Source: Falsiroseomonas selenitidurans (GTDB taxonomy: Bacteria > Pseudomonadota > Alphaproteobacteria > Acetobacterales > Acetobacteraceae). From it: a stretch of DNA of 51,073 nucleotides. Of the stretch, positions 25,554-33,665 are shown piece after piece. The stretch covers positions 1 through 51,073 of the forward strand of contig NZ_JAAVNE010000039.1 in NCBI RefSeq assembly GCF_012103215.1, written 5' to 3'. Position numbers and translations under genes: made by a program. The notes under the pieces are model-generated. The model was not told where the DNA came from. It did no database searches and saw nothing but the letters and a program-made list of their open reading frames with translations. Position 1 is the stretch's first letter. Every line of letters begins with the position of its first letter.

Positions 25554-26115
25554 TCTCCGCCTGCGCCAGGCCGCCGACGCGGGCATGCGGGCGGCCACCG
25601 GTGGTCATCGCCAGGGCGAACAGGATCTCCTCCGGCCGCGGCGCATCCGGCACCACGGCGGTGATGCCGTCGAAATGGCTGCGCACATAGGCGGCGTTGC
25701 GGTGGTGGATGGGCAGGTCCAGCAGCGCGCCCATGGGCCCCACCTTGGTCATCGACGGCACGATGGACAGCGCCTGCCCCAGCAGCCCGCGCATCGCGTA
25801 GCCGCCCGCCACATGCCACAGCGCGCCGTGCTCCAACTCCCCGGCCGCGCCCACCAGGCCGCCCTTGCCATAGGCCTCGATCCGCGCCGGATCGCCGCCC
25901 AGCCCGGCCAGCAGCTTTTCCGCCACCATCAGGCCGATGGGCTTCATCGCCTCCATCATCCACATCAAGTCGGGCTCGTAGCGCCCGGCGAAGGGGTTGC
26001 GGAGGATGACGGCGCACCAGCCCTTCAGCACCGGCGTGGCCAGCTTCGGGCCGCCATCATGGCGCACCTCCTCCACGCAGAGCACGGTCTTGCGGATGTC
26101 GAGGCTATCGGTCAC
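25528..26115 (-). CDS. AA_synth/DUF1185 family protein
   Basis: A 195-residue soluble protein of Pfam AA_synth (DUF1185), whose solved members have a Bacillus chorismate mutase-like fold and no proven reaction. Conserved-looking stretches are CVEEVRHDGG (13-22), YGKGGLVGAAGELEHG (82-97, Lys84), SMTKVGPMGALLDLPIHH (121-138, Lys124) and MTTGGRPHARVGG (170-182). The Lys-Gly and [Ser/Thr]-Gly-Gly pieces recall the Lys and SGG motifs of cyanuric acid hydrolase, which is built from related folds; this is my inference. It is the last gene of the eleven-gene operon starting at 40.3 kb and overlaps the UPF0280 stop as ATGA. A ring-opening or tautomerising step is a reasonable guess. Confidence 0.85.
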   Translation of the reverse strand: MTDSLDIRKTVLCVEEVRHDGGPKLATPVLKGWCAVILRNPFAGRYEPDLMWMMEAMKPIGLMVAEKLLAGLGGDPARIEAYGKGGLVGAAGELEHGALWHVAGGYAMRGLLGQALSIVPSMTKVGPMGALLDLPIHHRNAAYVRSHFDGITAVVPDAPRPEEILFALAMTTGGRPHARVGGLAQAEISRWDGQR

Positions 26116-26960
26116 GGCGATGTCTCCAGGGCAAGCGGGTGGCCGACGAGGCGGTGGCGCCCGGCCAGCCGCAGGGCAGCGGCACGGATCAGGCCCCGCG
26201 CGCGGAAATCCTCGGCACGAAGGGCGCCTTCGGCCAGCGCCGCGTCGATCTCGGCGGCCGAGAGGGGGCCGACCGCAACCGTCACCGGCCGGGTGCCCAG
26301 GTCGCTGTCCGGGTCCAGGGCCTCGGCCGGCCGGCGGGCAATGGCGGGGCTCGGCACATCCACGGCATTGGCGACCAGCGTCGCCGCCGCATCCGCCGTC
26401 GCGGCATCGGCGGCCAGCACGGTCACGGCGTCCGCAATGCCGAGCGAGAAGGACCGGCCATGCCGGCCGGAGGTCGCGATGCCGCCCACGCCGTCCGCCT
26501 GGCGCAGCAGGACCCCGCCATCGAAGCCGCCCGCCGGCCCCTGCGCCAGGCCGATGCGCAGGCCCTCCCCGGGCAGGATCGCGATGTCGCCGCCATCATT
26601 GACGAAGGCGCGGTCGAGCCCCGGTGCCGCGGCGCGCATCGCCGCCAGCAGCGCATCCGCCACCGCGCCAGCCACCGCTGCCATCGGCGTGACGAAGATC
26701 CCGAGCGCGCCGAAGGGCCGGCAGGCGGCCTGCATGCGCCGCGCGACGGCGCCCAGCGGCAGGGCGCCGACCGGCCGGCGCAGCAGCGGCAATTCGGCCG
26801 CGAGGCCGGGCAGGATGGCGGGGAAGGCCGCGATGGCCGCCTCCTCCGCCGCCCGCACCGCGCCGGGCGGCCCCCAGGCGCGCAGCACCACGTCGATCGG
26901 TCCCTGCTGCAGGTGCAGCCGCCCGCCTTCCAGCCGCTGCACGACCGGCGGCGCGTACAC
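26112..26960 (-). CDS. UPF0280 family protein (ApbE-like fold)
   Basis: A 282-residue soluble protein of the uncharacterised UPF0280 family. The segments FVNDGGDIAIL (119-128), TSGRHGRSFSLGIADAVTVLA (163-183) and the Ala-rich DAATADAAATLVANA that follows copy the order of motifs in ApbE flavin transferases (NAGGDI, then the segment preceding the metal-binding Asp). It starts with GTG 3 bases after the stop of the 6-hydroxynicotinate reductase homologue, and its stop overlaps the DUF1185 start. Close coupling to a flavin/Fe-S reductase makes a role in attaching or loading flavin an attractive but unproven idea. Confidence 0.87.
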   Translation of the reverse strand: MYAPPVVQRLEGGRLHLQQGPIDVVLRAWGPPGAVRAAEEAAIAAFPAILPGLAAELPLLRRPVGALPLGAVARRMQAACRPFGALGIFVTPMAAVAGAVADALLAAMRAAAPGLDRAFVNDGGDIAILPGEGLRIGLAQGPAGGFDGGVLLRQADGVGGIATSGRHGRSFSLGIADAVTVLAADAATADAAATLVANAVDVPSPAIARRPAEALDPDSDLGTRPVTVAVGPLSAAEIDAALAEGALRAEDFRARGLIRAAALRLAGRHRLVGHPLALETSP

Positions 26961-26963
26961 CGG

Positions 26964-28454
26964 TCAGCCGTTCGGGAAGGGCCAGGGATTGGCCGGGCGC
27001 CAATCCTCCACCCGCAGCGAAGGCCCCAGGCCGCGCAGCAGGTCCTGCACCGGCACGATCTCCGCCATGTGTCCGCCGAGCCGTTGATACAGCGCGCGCG
27101 GCAGGGTGAACTCGATGGGCGCCACCAGGGCCGGCGTCGGCACATAGCCGAAGGCGCGCTTCGGCAGCCGCAGCACATCGGCCATGATGGTGATGCCGCC
27201 GCCCGGCCAAAGATACACGGGCGCGCCGCCCATGGTCACCCGCGTCTCCCCCGCCGCCACGCTGCGCGTCAGCAGCACCGGGTTTTCCGTCACCCCGGCG
27301 CGCAGCGACCCGCCGGCGCCGGCCATGAACACCACGCTGCACAGCGAAGGCTCGCAATTCTCGCCGATCCGCGCCACGACGCGGGCGACGGCTTCGGGCA
27401 TCGCCGCCGGCACCGGGCGCAGCGCCGCATCCAGCACGCACCACAGCGCATCCTCCCCGGTGGTGGAGGTCAGCAGCAGGCGCAGGCCGGGCCAGGCGGT
27501 CTTCGGGTCAATGGATTCGATAATGGCCAGCGGATCGGTGATGTCCGTGCCGCCCCAGCCGAGCCCGGGATTGGCCACCTGGAAATACCGCCCGGGCGTG
27601 GAGCGCCGGCCGCGCACGCGGATGCCGGCGGGGCGCATGCCCAGCACCTTGCCGGCCTGGTGTTCGGACAGCACGCCGGTGATGTGGTCGTCCACCACGA
27701 TCACCTCATCCGCATGGCCCAGCCATTGCTGCGCGAAGATGCCCACGGTGGCGCTGCCGCAGCCGACGCGCATGCGCTCCTCCGGCCGTCCATCCACCAC
27801 CGGCGCCTGGCCGGCCTGCACCCGCACCGCATGGCCGCCATCGATGGTGAGGTCCACCGCCTCGCCCTCGCACAGCGTCAGCAGCGCCTCGCAGGTGGTG
27901 GTGCCCTCGCGCTTGGAGCCGCCGGTGAGGTGCCGGACCCCGCCGAGGGAGAGCATCTGGCTGCCATATTCGGCGGTGGTCACATGCCCCACCTGTTCGC
28001 CCTTCAGGCGCACCGGCGCGGCTTCCGGGCCGAGGTGGCGGTCCGTGTCGATCTTCACCTTCACGCCGCAATAGCTGAAGATCCCCTCCGTCACGATGGT
28101 GACGGTATCCACCCCGGCATGCTCGGCGCCGACGATGAAGGGCGCCGGCTTGTAGTCCGGATAGGTGGTGCCGGCGCCGATGCCGGTGACGAAGGCGCGC
28201 GCGGGATCGAGGATCTGCCCGTCCCAGCCGCCTTCCGCGAAGGCCACCACCGGCCCGCCCGTCTCCACCGCGCGCGCCAGGGTTAGGGCCGGGTCCGTGC
28301 GCACCAGGTGCCCGCCCTCATTGGCGTAGCGGGCGCAGGCGCCGGCCCGGCCGGGGCGGATGCGGCACAGCACCGGGCAGGCGTCGCAGCGCAGCACGCC
28401 GGCATCGCCTTCCGCCGCGCCGAATTTCAGGGACCGTGCGGCCAGGTCGCTCAT
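26964..28454 (-). CDS. 6-Hydroxynicotinate reductase homologue
   Basis: A 496-residue cytoplasmic Fe-S protein resembling the reductase that converts 6-hydroxynicotinate to 1,4,5,6-tetrahydro-6-oxonicotinate. Cys23, Cys26, Cys30 and Cys40 (CDACPVLC and GRAGAC) form an N-terminal iron-sulfur motif. The conserved blocks GAGTTYPDYKPAPFIVG, TEGIFSYCGVKVKIDTDRHL, RMRVGCGSATVGIF, GRRSTPGRYFQV and GGAPVYLWPGGGI match what I recall of alphaproteobacterial members. ATG 28454 overlaps the hydroxylase stop as ATGA; a start 15 bases upstream is less likely. Its place after a Moco hydroxylase is the order of reactions in reductive nicotinate breakdown, known in Eubacterium barkeri and reported for Azorhizobium. 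The true substrate here may be another hydroxylated N-heterocycle. Confidence 0.87.
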   Translation of the reverse strand: MSDLAARSLKFGAAEGDAGVLRCDACPVLCRIRPGRAGACARYANEGGHLVRTDPALTLARAVETGGPVVAFAEGGWDGQILDPARAFVTGIGAGTTYPDYKPAPFIVGAEHAGVDTVTIVTEGIFSYCGVKVKIDTDRHLGPEAAPVRLKGEQVGHVTTAEYGSQMLSLGGVRHLTGGSKREGTTTCEALLTLCEGEAVDLTIDGGHAVRVQAGQAPVVDGRPEERMRVGCGSATVGIFAQQWLGHADEVIVVDDHITGVLSEHQAGKVLGMRPAGIRVRGRRSTPGRYFQVANPGLGWGGTDITDPLAIIESIDPKTAWPGLRLLLTSTTGEDALWCVLDAALRPVPAAMPEAVARVVARIGENCEPSLCSVVFMAGAGGSLRAGVTENPVLLTRSVAAGETRVTMGGAPVYLWPGGGITIMADVLRLPKRAFGYVPTPALVAPIEFTLPRALYQRLGGHMAEIVPVQDLLRGLGPSLRVEDWRPANPWPFPNG

Positions 28455-31150
28455 CGCAGCGCCTCCCACAGCCGATGCGGCAGCACCGGCACCTCGTGCA
28501 GCGTCACCCCGGTGGCGTGGCGGATGGCGGAGAGGATCGCCGGCGCGGTCGGCACCAGGGCGGGCTCGCCCACGCCCTTGGCACCATAGGGGCCTTCCGG
28601 CTCCGGGTCCTCCACCAGCCTCACCACGATCTCCGGCACGTCGCCGGCGGTGGGGATCAGGTAGTCGTGCAGGTTCTCGGTGCGGCCGGGCAGGAATTCC
28701 TCCATCAGCGCCAGGCCGAGGCCCTGGGCGATGCCGCCATGGATCTGGCCGAGCACCAGGGTCGGGTTCACGGCACGGCCGACATCCTGCGCCGCCACGA
28801 TCCGCCGCACCTTCACCGTGCCCAGCGCCCGATCCACCGCCACCAGCGCGATCTGCGCGGCAAAGCCGTAGGTGGCATAGGGCGTGCCCTGGCCGTTCTC
28901 GTCGAGCGCCGTGGTCGGCGGGTCGTAGCGCCCTTCCGCTTCCAGGTCCGCATCCAGCGTCGCCAGGTCGATGACGCGCGCGGCGCCGACGCTGAGCCGC
29001 GTGCCCTCCAGCGCCAGCGCCGCATCCTCCCCGGCATTGGCCAGGGCCAGGATGCGCCGCCGCAGCGCCAGCCCCGTCTCCATCGCCGCGCGGCCACTCA
29101 CGAAGGTCTGGCGGGAGGCGCTGGTCTTGCCGGCATCATGGGTCAGCGCCGTGTCGCCTAGCACGAAGCGGAACTGGTCAAGCGGAAGGCCCAGCGCATC
29201 GGCGCAGATCTGCGCGAGCACGGTGGTGCTGCCCTGGCCGATATCGACGGCGCCGTTGAACAGCGTCAGCCTGCCGTCGCGCCCCAGCACCAGCTTCATG
29301 CGGGAGGGGTTGGACATGCTGGTATTGCCACAGCCATACCACATGCAGGCAATGCCGGCGCCGAGCCTGAGGCGCGGCGCATCGGCGTTATGCGCGGCAA
29401 CTTCCGCCAGCATCGCCTCCCAATCCGGCTTCAGCGCATCCAGGCATGCCGGCAGCCCGGCGGAGGCGTGCAGCACCTGGCCGGAATGGGTGGTGTCGCC
29501 GCGGCCGATGGCGTTGCGGCGGCGGATCTCCCAGCGATCCAGGCCCAGCTTCGCGGCCAGGTCGTCCACCAGCGATTCGGTGGCCAGGGCCGCCTGCGGC
29601 ACGCCGAAGCCACGGAAGGCGCCGGCCGGGGTGTCGTTGGTGTAGATGGCGCGCGCACGGTTGCGCAGATGCGGGATGCGGTAGGGGCCGCCGGCGTGGA
29701 CCGGCACGCGGTTGGCCACCGTGGTGCCCCAGCTGGCATAGGCGCCGGTGTTGAAATCCGCCTCGAAGGCGTAGCTGGTGAAGTGCCCTTCCGCATCCGC
29801 CGCCATCCGCGCGGTGATCGCCGCCGGGTGCCGCTTGGTGGTGCTGGCCATGCTCTCGGCGCGGGAATAGGTGATGCGCACCGGCCGGCCGAGGCGCCGC
29901 GCCGCCACTGCCAGCAGCGGCTGGATGGAGGCATCCAGCTTGCCGCCGAAGCCGCCGCCACAGGCGCTGGGGCGGATCCGCACCAGTTCCTCCGCCACGC
30001 CAAGCACCCGTGCGGTTTCCTCGCGGTCCATGTAGGGGGCCTGGGTGCAGGCGAAGACCTCCATGCCCGCCCCGTCCGGCGCCGGCACGGCGTAGCCGGC
30101 TTCCGGCTCGATATAGGCGTGCTCGACGAAGCCGGTGCGGAAATGGGTCTCGGCGGTGACCGCCGCCGGCGGCGCTTCCGTGCCGCGATTCAGCCTTCCC
30201 TCGATCAGCAGATTGCCCGGGGCGTGCGGGTGCAGTTGCGGCGCATCCGGCGCGCGGGCGGCTGCCGTGCCCTGCAGCGCCGGCAGGGGCTCCCACGCCA
30301 CCGGCAGGTCGGCATCGCGCAGCGCGGCCAGGGCTGCGCGGCTGCCGACCAGGGCCAGCACCGCCTCGCCCCGGAAGCGCACATGCGCCTCCGCCAGTAC
30401 CGGCTGGTCCTTCAGATGGGGCATGATGCCGAAGGCGTTGCTGCCCGGCACATCGGCGGCGGACAGGATCGCGGCGAGCCCCAGGCGCTGCCGCGCCGCC
30501 TCCAGGTCGCCGAGCGTGAAGCGCGCATGGGCGTGCGGGGAGCGCATAATGCGCAGCCACAGCGCGCCTTCCGGCGCTTCATCCGCGCCGAAGCGCTCCG
30601 TCCCGTCCAGCTTCGCCGCGCCATCCAGCCGGGCGATGGGCGCGCCCACCGCGGCCCCGGCCGGCGGCATTTCGCCGGCCGGCAGCAGGCCGCGCGAGGC
30701 CGCCTGCACCGCGTCCAGGATCTTCACATAGCCGGTGCAGCGGCACAGCACGCCGCCCAGCGCATCCTGCACCGCGGCACGGTCCGGCGCCGGGTCGCGC
30801 AGCAGCAGGTCGGTCGCCGCCATCAGCATGCCGGGGGAACAGATGCCGCATTGCGCCGCGCCATGCGCCAGGAAGGCGGCACGCAGCCGCGCCAGCAGCG
30901 CGCCCACCGCGCCATCCCGCGCCTCCACCGTCGCGATCTCCGCCCCCGCCGCCTGGGCGCTGGGCACCAGGCAGGCGCAGGCCTGGGCGCCGTCGATCAG
31001 CACCGTGCAGGCGCCGCAATCGCCGGCGTTGCAGCCTTCCTTCGTGCCGGTCAGGCCCAGCCCTTCCCGCAGCGTGTCGGACAGCGGCGCCATCGGGTCC
31101 ACGCGGAAGCGGCGCGGCGCGCCGTTCAGGATGCAGGCGATCTCCATCAT
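28451..31150 (-). CDS. Xanthine dehydrogenase-family hydroxylase, fused 2Fe-2S and molybdenum-cofactor subunit
   Basis: An 899-residue fusion. Residues 1-155 are the iron-sulfur subunit, with a plant-type cluster (Cys40, Cys45, Cys48, Cys60) and a second cluster (Cys101, Cys104, Cys136, Cys138). From about 170 to the end is the large Moco subunit, including GGGFGGKLD-type binding, AYRGFGVPQ-like AFRGFGVPQ and the catalytic Glu in KGVGEPAL near the C-terminus. Such enzymes hydroxylate purines, nicotinate, quinolines or aldehydes with water. FAD is supplied by the separate gene just upstream, which overlaps as ATGA. Separate FAD with fused Fe-S and Moco parts is an uncommon arrangement. Neighbours point to ring hydroxylation of an N-heterocycle. 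Confidence 0.93.
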   Translation of the reverse strand: MMEIACILNGAPRRFRVDPMAPLSDTLREGLGLTGTKEGCNAGDCGACTVLIDGAQACACLVPSAQAAGAEIATVEARDGAVGALLARLRAAFLAHGAAQCGICSPGMLMAATDLLLRDPAPDRAAVQDALGGVLCRCTGYVKILDAVQAASRGLLPAGEMPPAGAAVGAPIARLDGAAKLDGTERFGADEAPEGALWLRIMRSPHAHARFTLGDLEAARQRLGLAAILSAADVPGSNAFGIMPHLKDQPVLAEAHVRFRGEAVLALVGSRAALAALRDADLPVAWEPLPALQGTAAARAPDAPQLHPHAPGNLLIEGRLNRGTEAPPAAVTAETHFRTGFVEHAYIEPEAGYAVPAPDGAGMEVFACTQAPYMDREETARVLGVAEELVRIRPSACGGGFGGKLDASIQPLLAVAARRLGRPVRITYSRAESMASTTKRHPAAITARMAADAEGHFTSYAFEADFNTGAYASWGTTVANRVPVHAGGPYRIPHLRNRARAIYTNDTPAGAFRGFGVPQAALATESLVDDLAAKLGLDRWEIRRRNAIGRGDTTHSGQVLHASAGLPACLDALKPDWEAMLAEVAAHNADAPRLRLGAGIACMWYGCGNTSMSNPSRMKLVLGRDGRLTLFNGAVDIGQGSTTVLAQICADALGLPLDQFRFVLGDTALTHDAGKTSASRQTFVSGRAAMETGLALRRRILALANAGEDAALALEGTRLSVGAARVIDLATLDADLEAEGRYDPPTTALDENGQGTPYATYGFAAQIALVAVDRALGTVKVRRIVAAQDVGRAVNPTLVLGQIHGGIAQGLGLALMEEFLPGRTENLHDYLIPTAGDVPEIVVRLVEDPEPEGPYGAKGVGEPALVPTAPAILSAIRHATGVTLHEVPVLPHRLWEALR

Positions 31151-31995
31151 GGCGTGGGCATCCCGGCCAGCAGGTCGCGCAGCAGCACCAGCGCGGCATC
31201 GCGGCGATAGGCGGCGCTGGCGCGGATGTCGTCGATCGGCGCCAGGCCATCCAGATGCGCGGCCTGCGGCACCTGCGCGGCTTCGGCCAGCGTCACGCCG
31301 CGCAGTGCGGCTTCCAGCGCGGGCAGGCGCTGCGCCACGGCGGAACAGGCACCCAGCGCCAGCCGCGCGGTCCTGATGCGCCCCTGCCCGTCCAGCGCCA
31401 CCACGCCGGCGGCCATGGCGATGGAGATCACCAAATAGCGCCGCGCGCCGAGCTTGCGGAAGCCGCCCTGGGCGCCATCCAGCCGCGGCACCTGCACCGC
31501 CACCAGCAATTCGTCCCGCCGCAGCGCCGTGGCACGATAGCCGGTGAGGAAATGTGCCAGGGGCAGGATGCGCCGCCCCTCGGCCGAGGCCAGTTCCACC
31601 TTCGCCGCCAGGGCCAGCAGGTTCGGAATGCCGTCCCCGGCGGGGGAGGCGGTGACCAGGTTGCCGGCCAGCGTGCCGCGATTCTGCACCTGTGCGCCGC
31701 CGACTTCCCGCGCCGCCTGGCACAGCCCGTCGAACAGCGGCGGCAGGCCGGCGCGCAGCAGGCCGGACCAGGTGACCAGGCAGCCGATGCGCCATCCGGT
31801 CTCCGTCGTCTCCACCCGGTTCAGGCCCGGGATGGCGCTGATATCCAGCACGTCCTGGCGCGGCGGGTCGCCCCAGGCCGCGCGGGCGGTGCGGGCGGGG
31901 ATGATATCCGTGCCGCCGGCCAGCACCGCCACATCCGCGCCCGCGCGGATGGCCAGCGCCTGGTCCAGCGAGGCGGGGCGGTGATAGGCGCTCAT
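31147..31995 (-). CDS. FAD-binding subunit of the xanthine dehydrogenase-family hydroxylase
   Basis: A 282-residue subunit of the CoxM/XdhB type that passes electrons from the Fe-S clusters to an acceptor. FAD-binding motifs are VLAGGTDIIPA (about 27-37) and VQNRGTLAGNLVTASPAGDGIP (about 105-126), with the CO-dehydrogenase flavoprotein C-terminal domain after residue 175. ATG 31995 overlaps the HyuB stop as ATGA; a GTG two codons upstream is less likely. It must work with the fused 2Fe-2S/Moco protein encoded immediately downstream. Confidence 0.92.
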   Translation of the reverse strand: MSAYHRPASLDQALAIRAGADVAVLAGGTDIIPARTARAAWGDPPRQDVLDISAIPGLNRVETTETGWRIGCLVTWSGLLRAGLPPLFDGLCQAAREVGGAQVQNRGTLAGNLVTASPAGDGIPNLLALAAKVELASAEGRRILPLAHFLTGYRATALRRDELLVAVQVPRLDGAQGGFRKLGARRYLVISIAMAAGVVALDGQGRIRTARLALGACSAVAQRLPALEAALRGVTLAEAAQVPQAAHLDGLAPIDDIRASAAYRRDAALVLLRDLLAGMPTP

Positions 31996-33665
31996 CCCCA
32001 CAGCGCCTTCGCCTGGTCCGCGGTATAGTAGCCGCGCCGCACGTCGCGTTCGACCAGCGCTGGGTCGCGCGCGCGCGGGTCGCCATAGCCGCCGCCGCCC
32101 GGCGTCATCACCTCCACCCGGTCGCCGGCGCGCAGATGCAGCCCCTGGTCCTTCGACAGGTGCAGCGGGATGGTGGTGGTGCCGCCACGGTGCAGCTTCA
32201 CGACATTCTTGGCGCCCTCGCCGCCGCCCAGCACCCCGGGCGGGCCGAAGCGGCCATGGTCCATCACGAAGCTCGCCTTCGCCTCGCCGCGCAGCAGTTC
32301 CACCTCGTAATGCACGCCGAAGCCGCCGCGCTGCGCCCCGGCGCCGCCGGAGCCTTCATGGATGGCAAAACGCCTGAACAGGACAGGGAAATACTGCTCC
32401 ATGACCTCCACGGGCGCGGTCTTGCTGATGCCGATGGTGGAGCAGCCATTGGTCAGCCCATCGGCTTCCGCCGTGCCGCCATAGCCGCCGCCGGTGATCT
32501 GATACATCACGTAGCCGGCGCCCCGCGCCGGGTCGAAGCCACCGAGCGCGAAATTGCCGGAGGTGCCGGCGGGTGCCGCCCAGACCTCCGCCGGCAGCGC
32601 CTCCGCGATGGCGAGGAACACCGCCTCCGCAATCCGCTGCGAGACTTCCGCCGCGCAGCCGGAGACCGGGCGCGGGTAGCGCGCATCGAGAAAAGTGCCC
32701 TCCGGCCGGATCACGCGCAGGGGTGCAAAAGTGCCGGCATTGATCGGCACCTCCGGGAAGATGTGCTTCATCGCCAGGTAGACGGCGGAACAGGTGGTGG
32801 CCCAGACGGAGTTCATCGGCCCCTGGCAGGGCGGCGAACTGTCCGAAAGGTCGAAGACCAGCTCATCCCCCTGCCGCGTGACGGTCAGCGCGATGCGCAG
32901 CGGCGCATCCACCACGCCATCCGAATCGACGAAGCTCTCCGCCGTGTAGACACCCGCCGGGATGCGGCGGATCTCGGCGCGCATGCGCTCCGCCGCGCGG
33001 TCGCGGATGCCGGCGATGGCGTCGCGCAGCGTCGCCAGGCCATGGCGGGCCACCATCTCCCCCAGCCGCTGTTCTCCCACCAGCAGCGCCGCGGCCTGCG
33101 CCTTGATGTCGCCGATGCGCTGGTCCGCCACCCGGATGTTGGACTGGATGATGGACAGGATCTCGCGGTCCAGCACGCCGCGCTTGAACAGCTTCACGGG
33201 CGGCAGGCGCAGGCCTTCCTGCTCCACCTCCGTCGCATGGGCCGAAAACCCGCCGGGCACCATGCCGCCGATATCGGGCCAGTGGCCGGTGTTCTGCAGC
33301 CAGCAGAACAATGTGCCGTCCACGAAGAAGGGCCGGCAGAAGCGCACATCCATCAGATGCGTGCCGCCCAGATAGGGGTCGTTGACGATGTAGATATCGC
33401 CCGGCTCCGGCGCCGCCACTGCGCCCTCGCCGATCAGCCGCACCAGATGCGCCGCGGAATGCGCCATGGTGCCGACGAAGACGGGCAGGCCCAACTCCCC
33501 CTGCGCGATCAGCGCGCCATCCTCCGCGGCATAGATCCCGTCCGAGCGATCGTCGGCTTCCGCGATCACCGGGGAGAAGGCGGCGCGGGAGAAGGTGATG
33601 TCCATCTCGTTGCAGACCTGCTGCAACCCGGCCTGGATCACCGCCAGGGTCAGCGCGTCGATCAT
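31992..33665 (-). CDS. Hydantoinase B/oxoprolinase-type subunit (HyuB)
   Basis: A 557-residue protein of the hydantoinase B family. Landmarks are FSRAAFSPVIAEADDRSDGIYA, EPGDIYIVNDPYLGGTHLMD, GHWPDIGGMVPGGF, the EGLRLPPVKLF region and the C-terminal TPGGGGYGDP. With HyuA it forms an ATP-dependent cyclic-amide hydrolase acting on substrates such as 5-oxoproline or N-methylhydantoin, or carboxylates ketones in related enzymes. The ATG overlaps the HyuA stop as ATGA, and the longer upstream frame belongs to HyuA. In this operon it could open a lactam made by ring reduction. Confidence 0.92.
   Translation of the reverse strand: MIDALTLAVIQAGLQQVCNEMDITFSRAAFSPVIAEADDRSDGIYAAEDGALIAQGELGLPVFVGTMAHSAAHLVRLIGEGAVAAPEPGDIYIVNDPYLGGTHLMDVRFCRPFFVDGTLFCWLQNTGHWPDIGGMVPGGFSAHATEVEQEGLRLPPVKLFKRGVLDREILSIIQSNIRVADQRIGDIKAQAAALLVGEQRLGEMVARHGLATLRDAIAGIRDRAAERMRAEIRRIPAGVYTAESFVDSDGVVDAPLRIALTVTRQGDELVFDLSDSSPPCQGPMNSVWATTCSAVYLAMKHIFPEVPINAGTFAPLRVIRPEGTFLDARYPRPVSGCAAEVSQRIAEAVFLAIAEALPAEVWAAPAGTSGNFALGGFDPARGAGYVMYQITGGGYGGTAEADGLTNGCSTIGISKTAPVEVMEQYFPVLFRRFAIHEGSGGAGAQRGGFGVHYEVELLRGEAKASFVMDHGRFGPPGVLGGGEGAKNVVKLHRGGTTTIPLHLSKDQGLHLRAGDRVEVMTPGGGGYGDPRARDPALVERDVRRGYYTADQAKALWG

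Noticed and set aside
31151..32086. 312-codon N-terminal extension of the hydroxylase frame
   Set aside because: It overlaps the FAD-subunit gene completely, is Arg/Gly-rich and has no domain; the 2Fe-2S domain begins exactly at the ATG at 31150.
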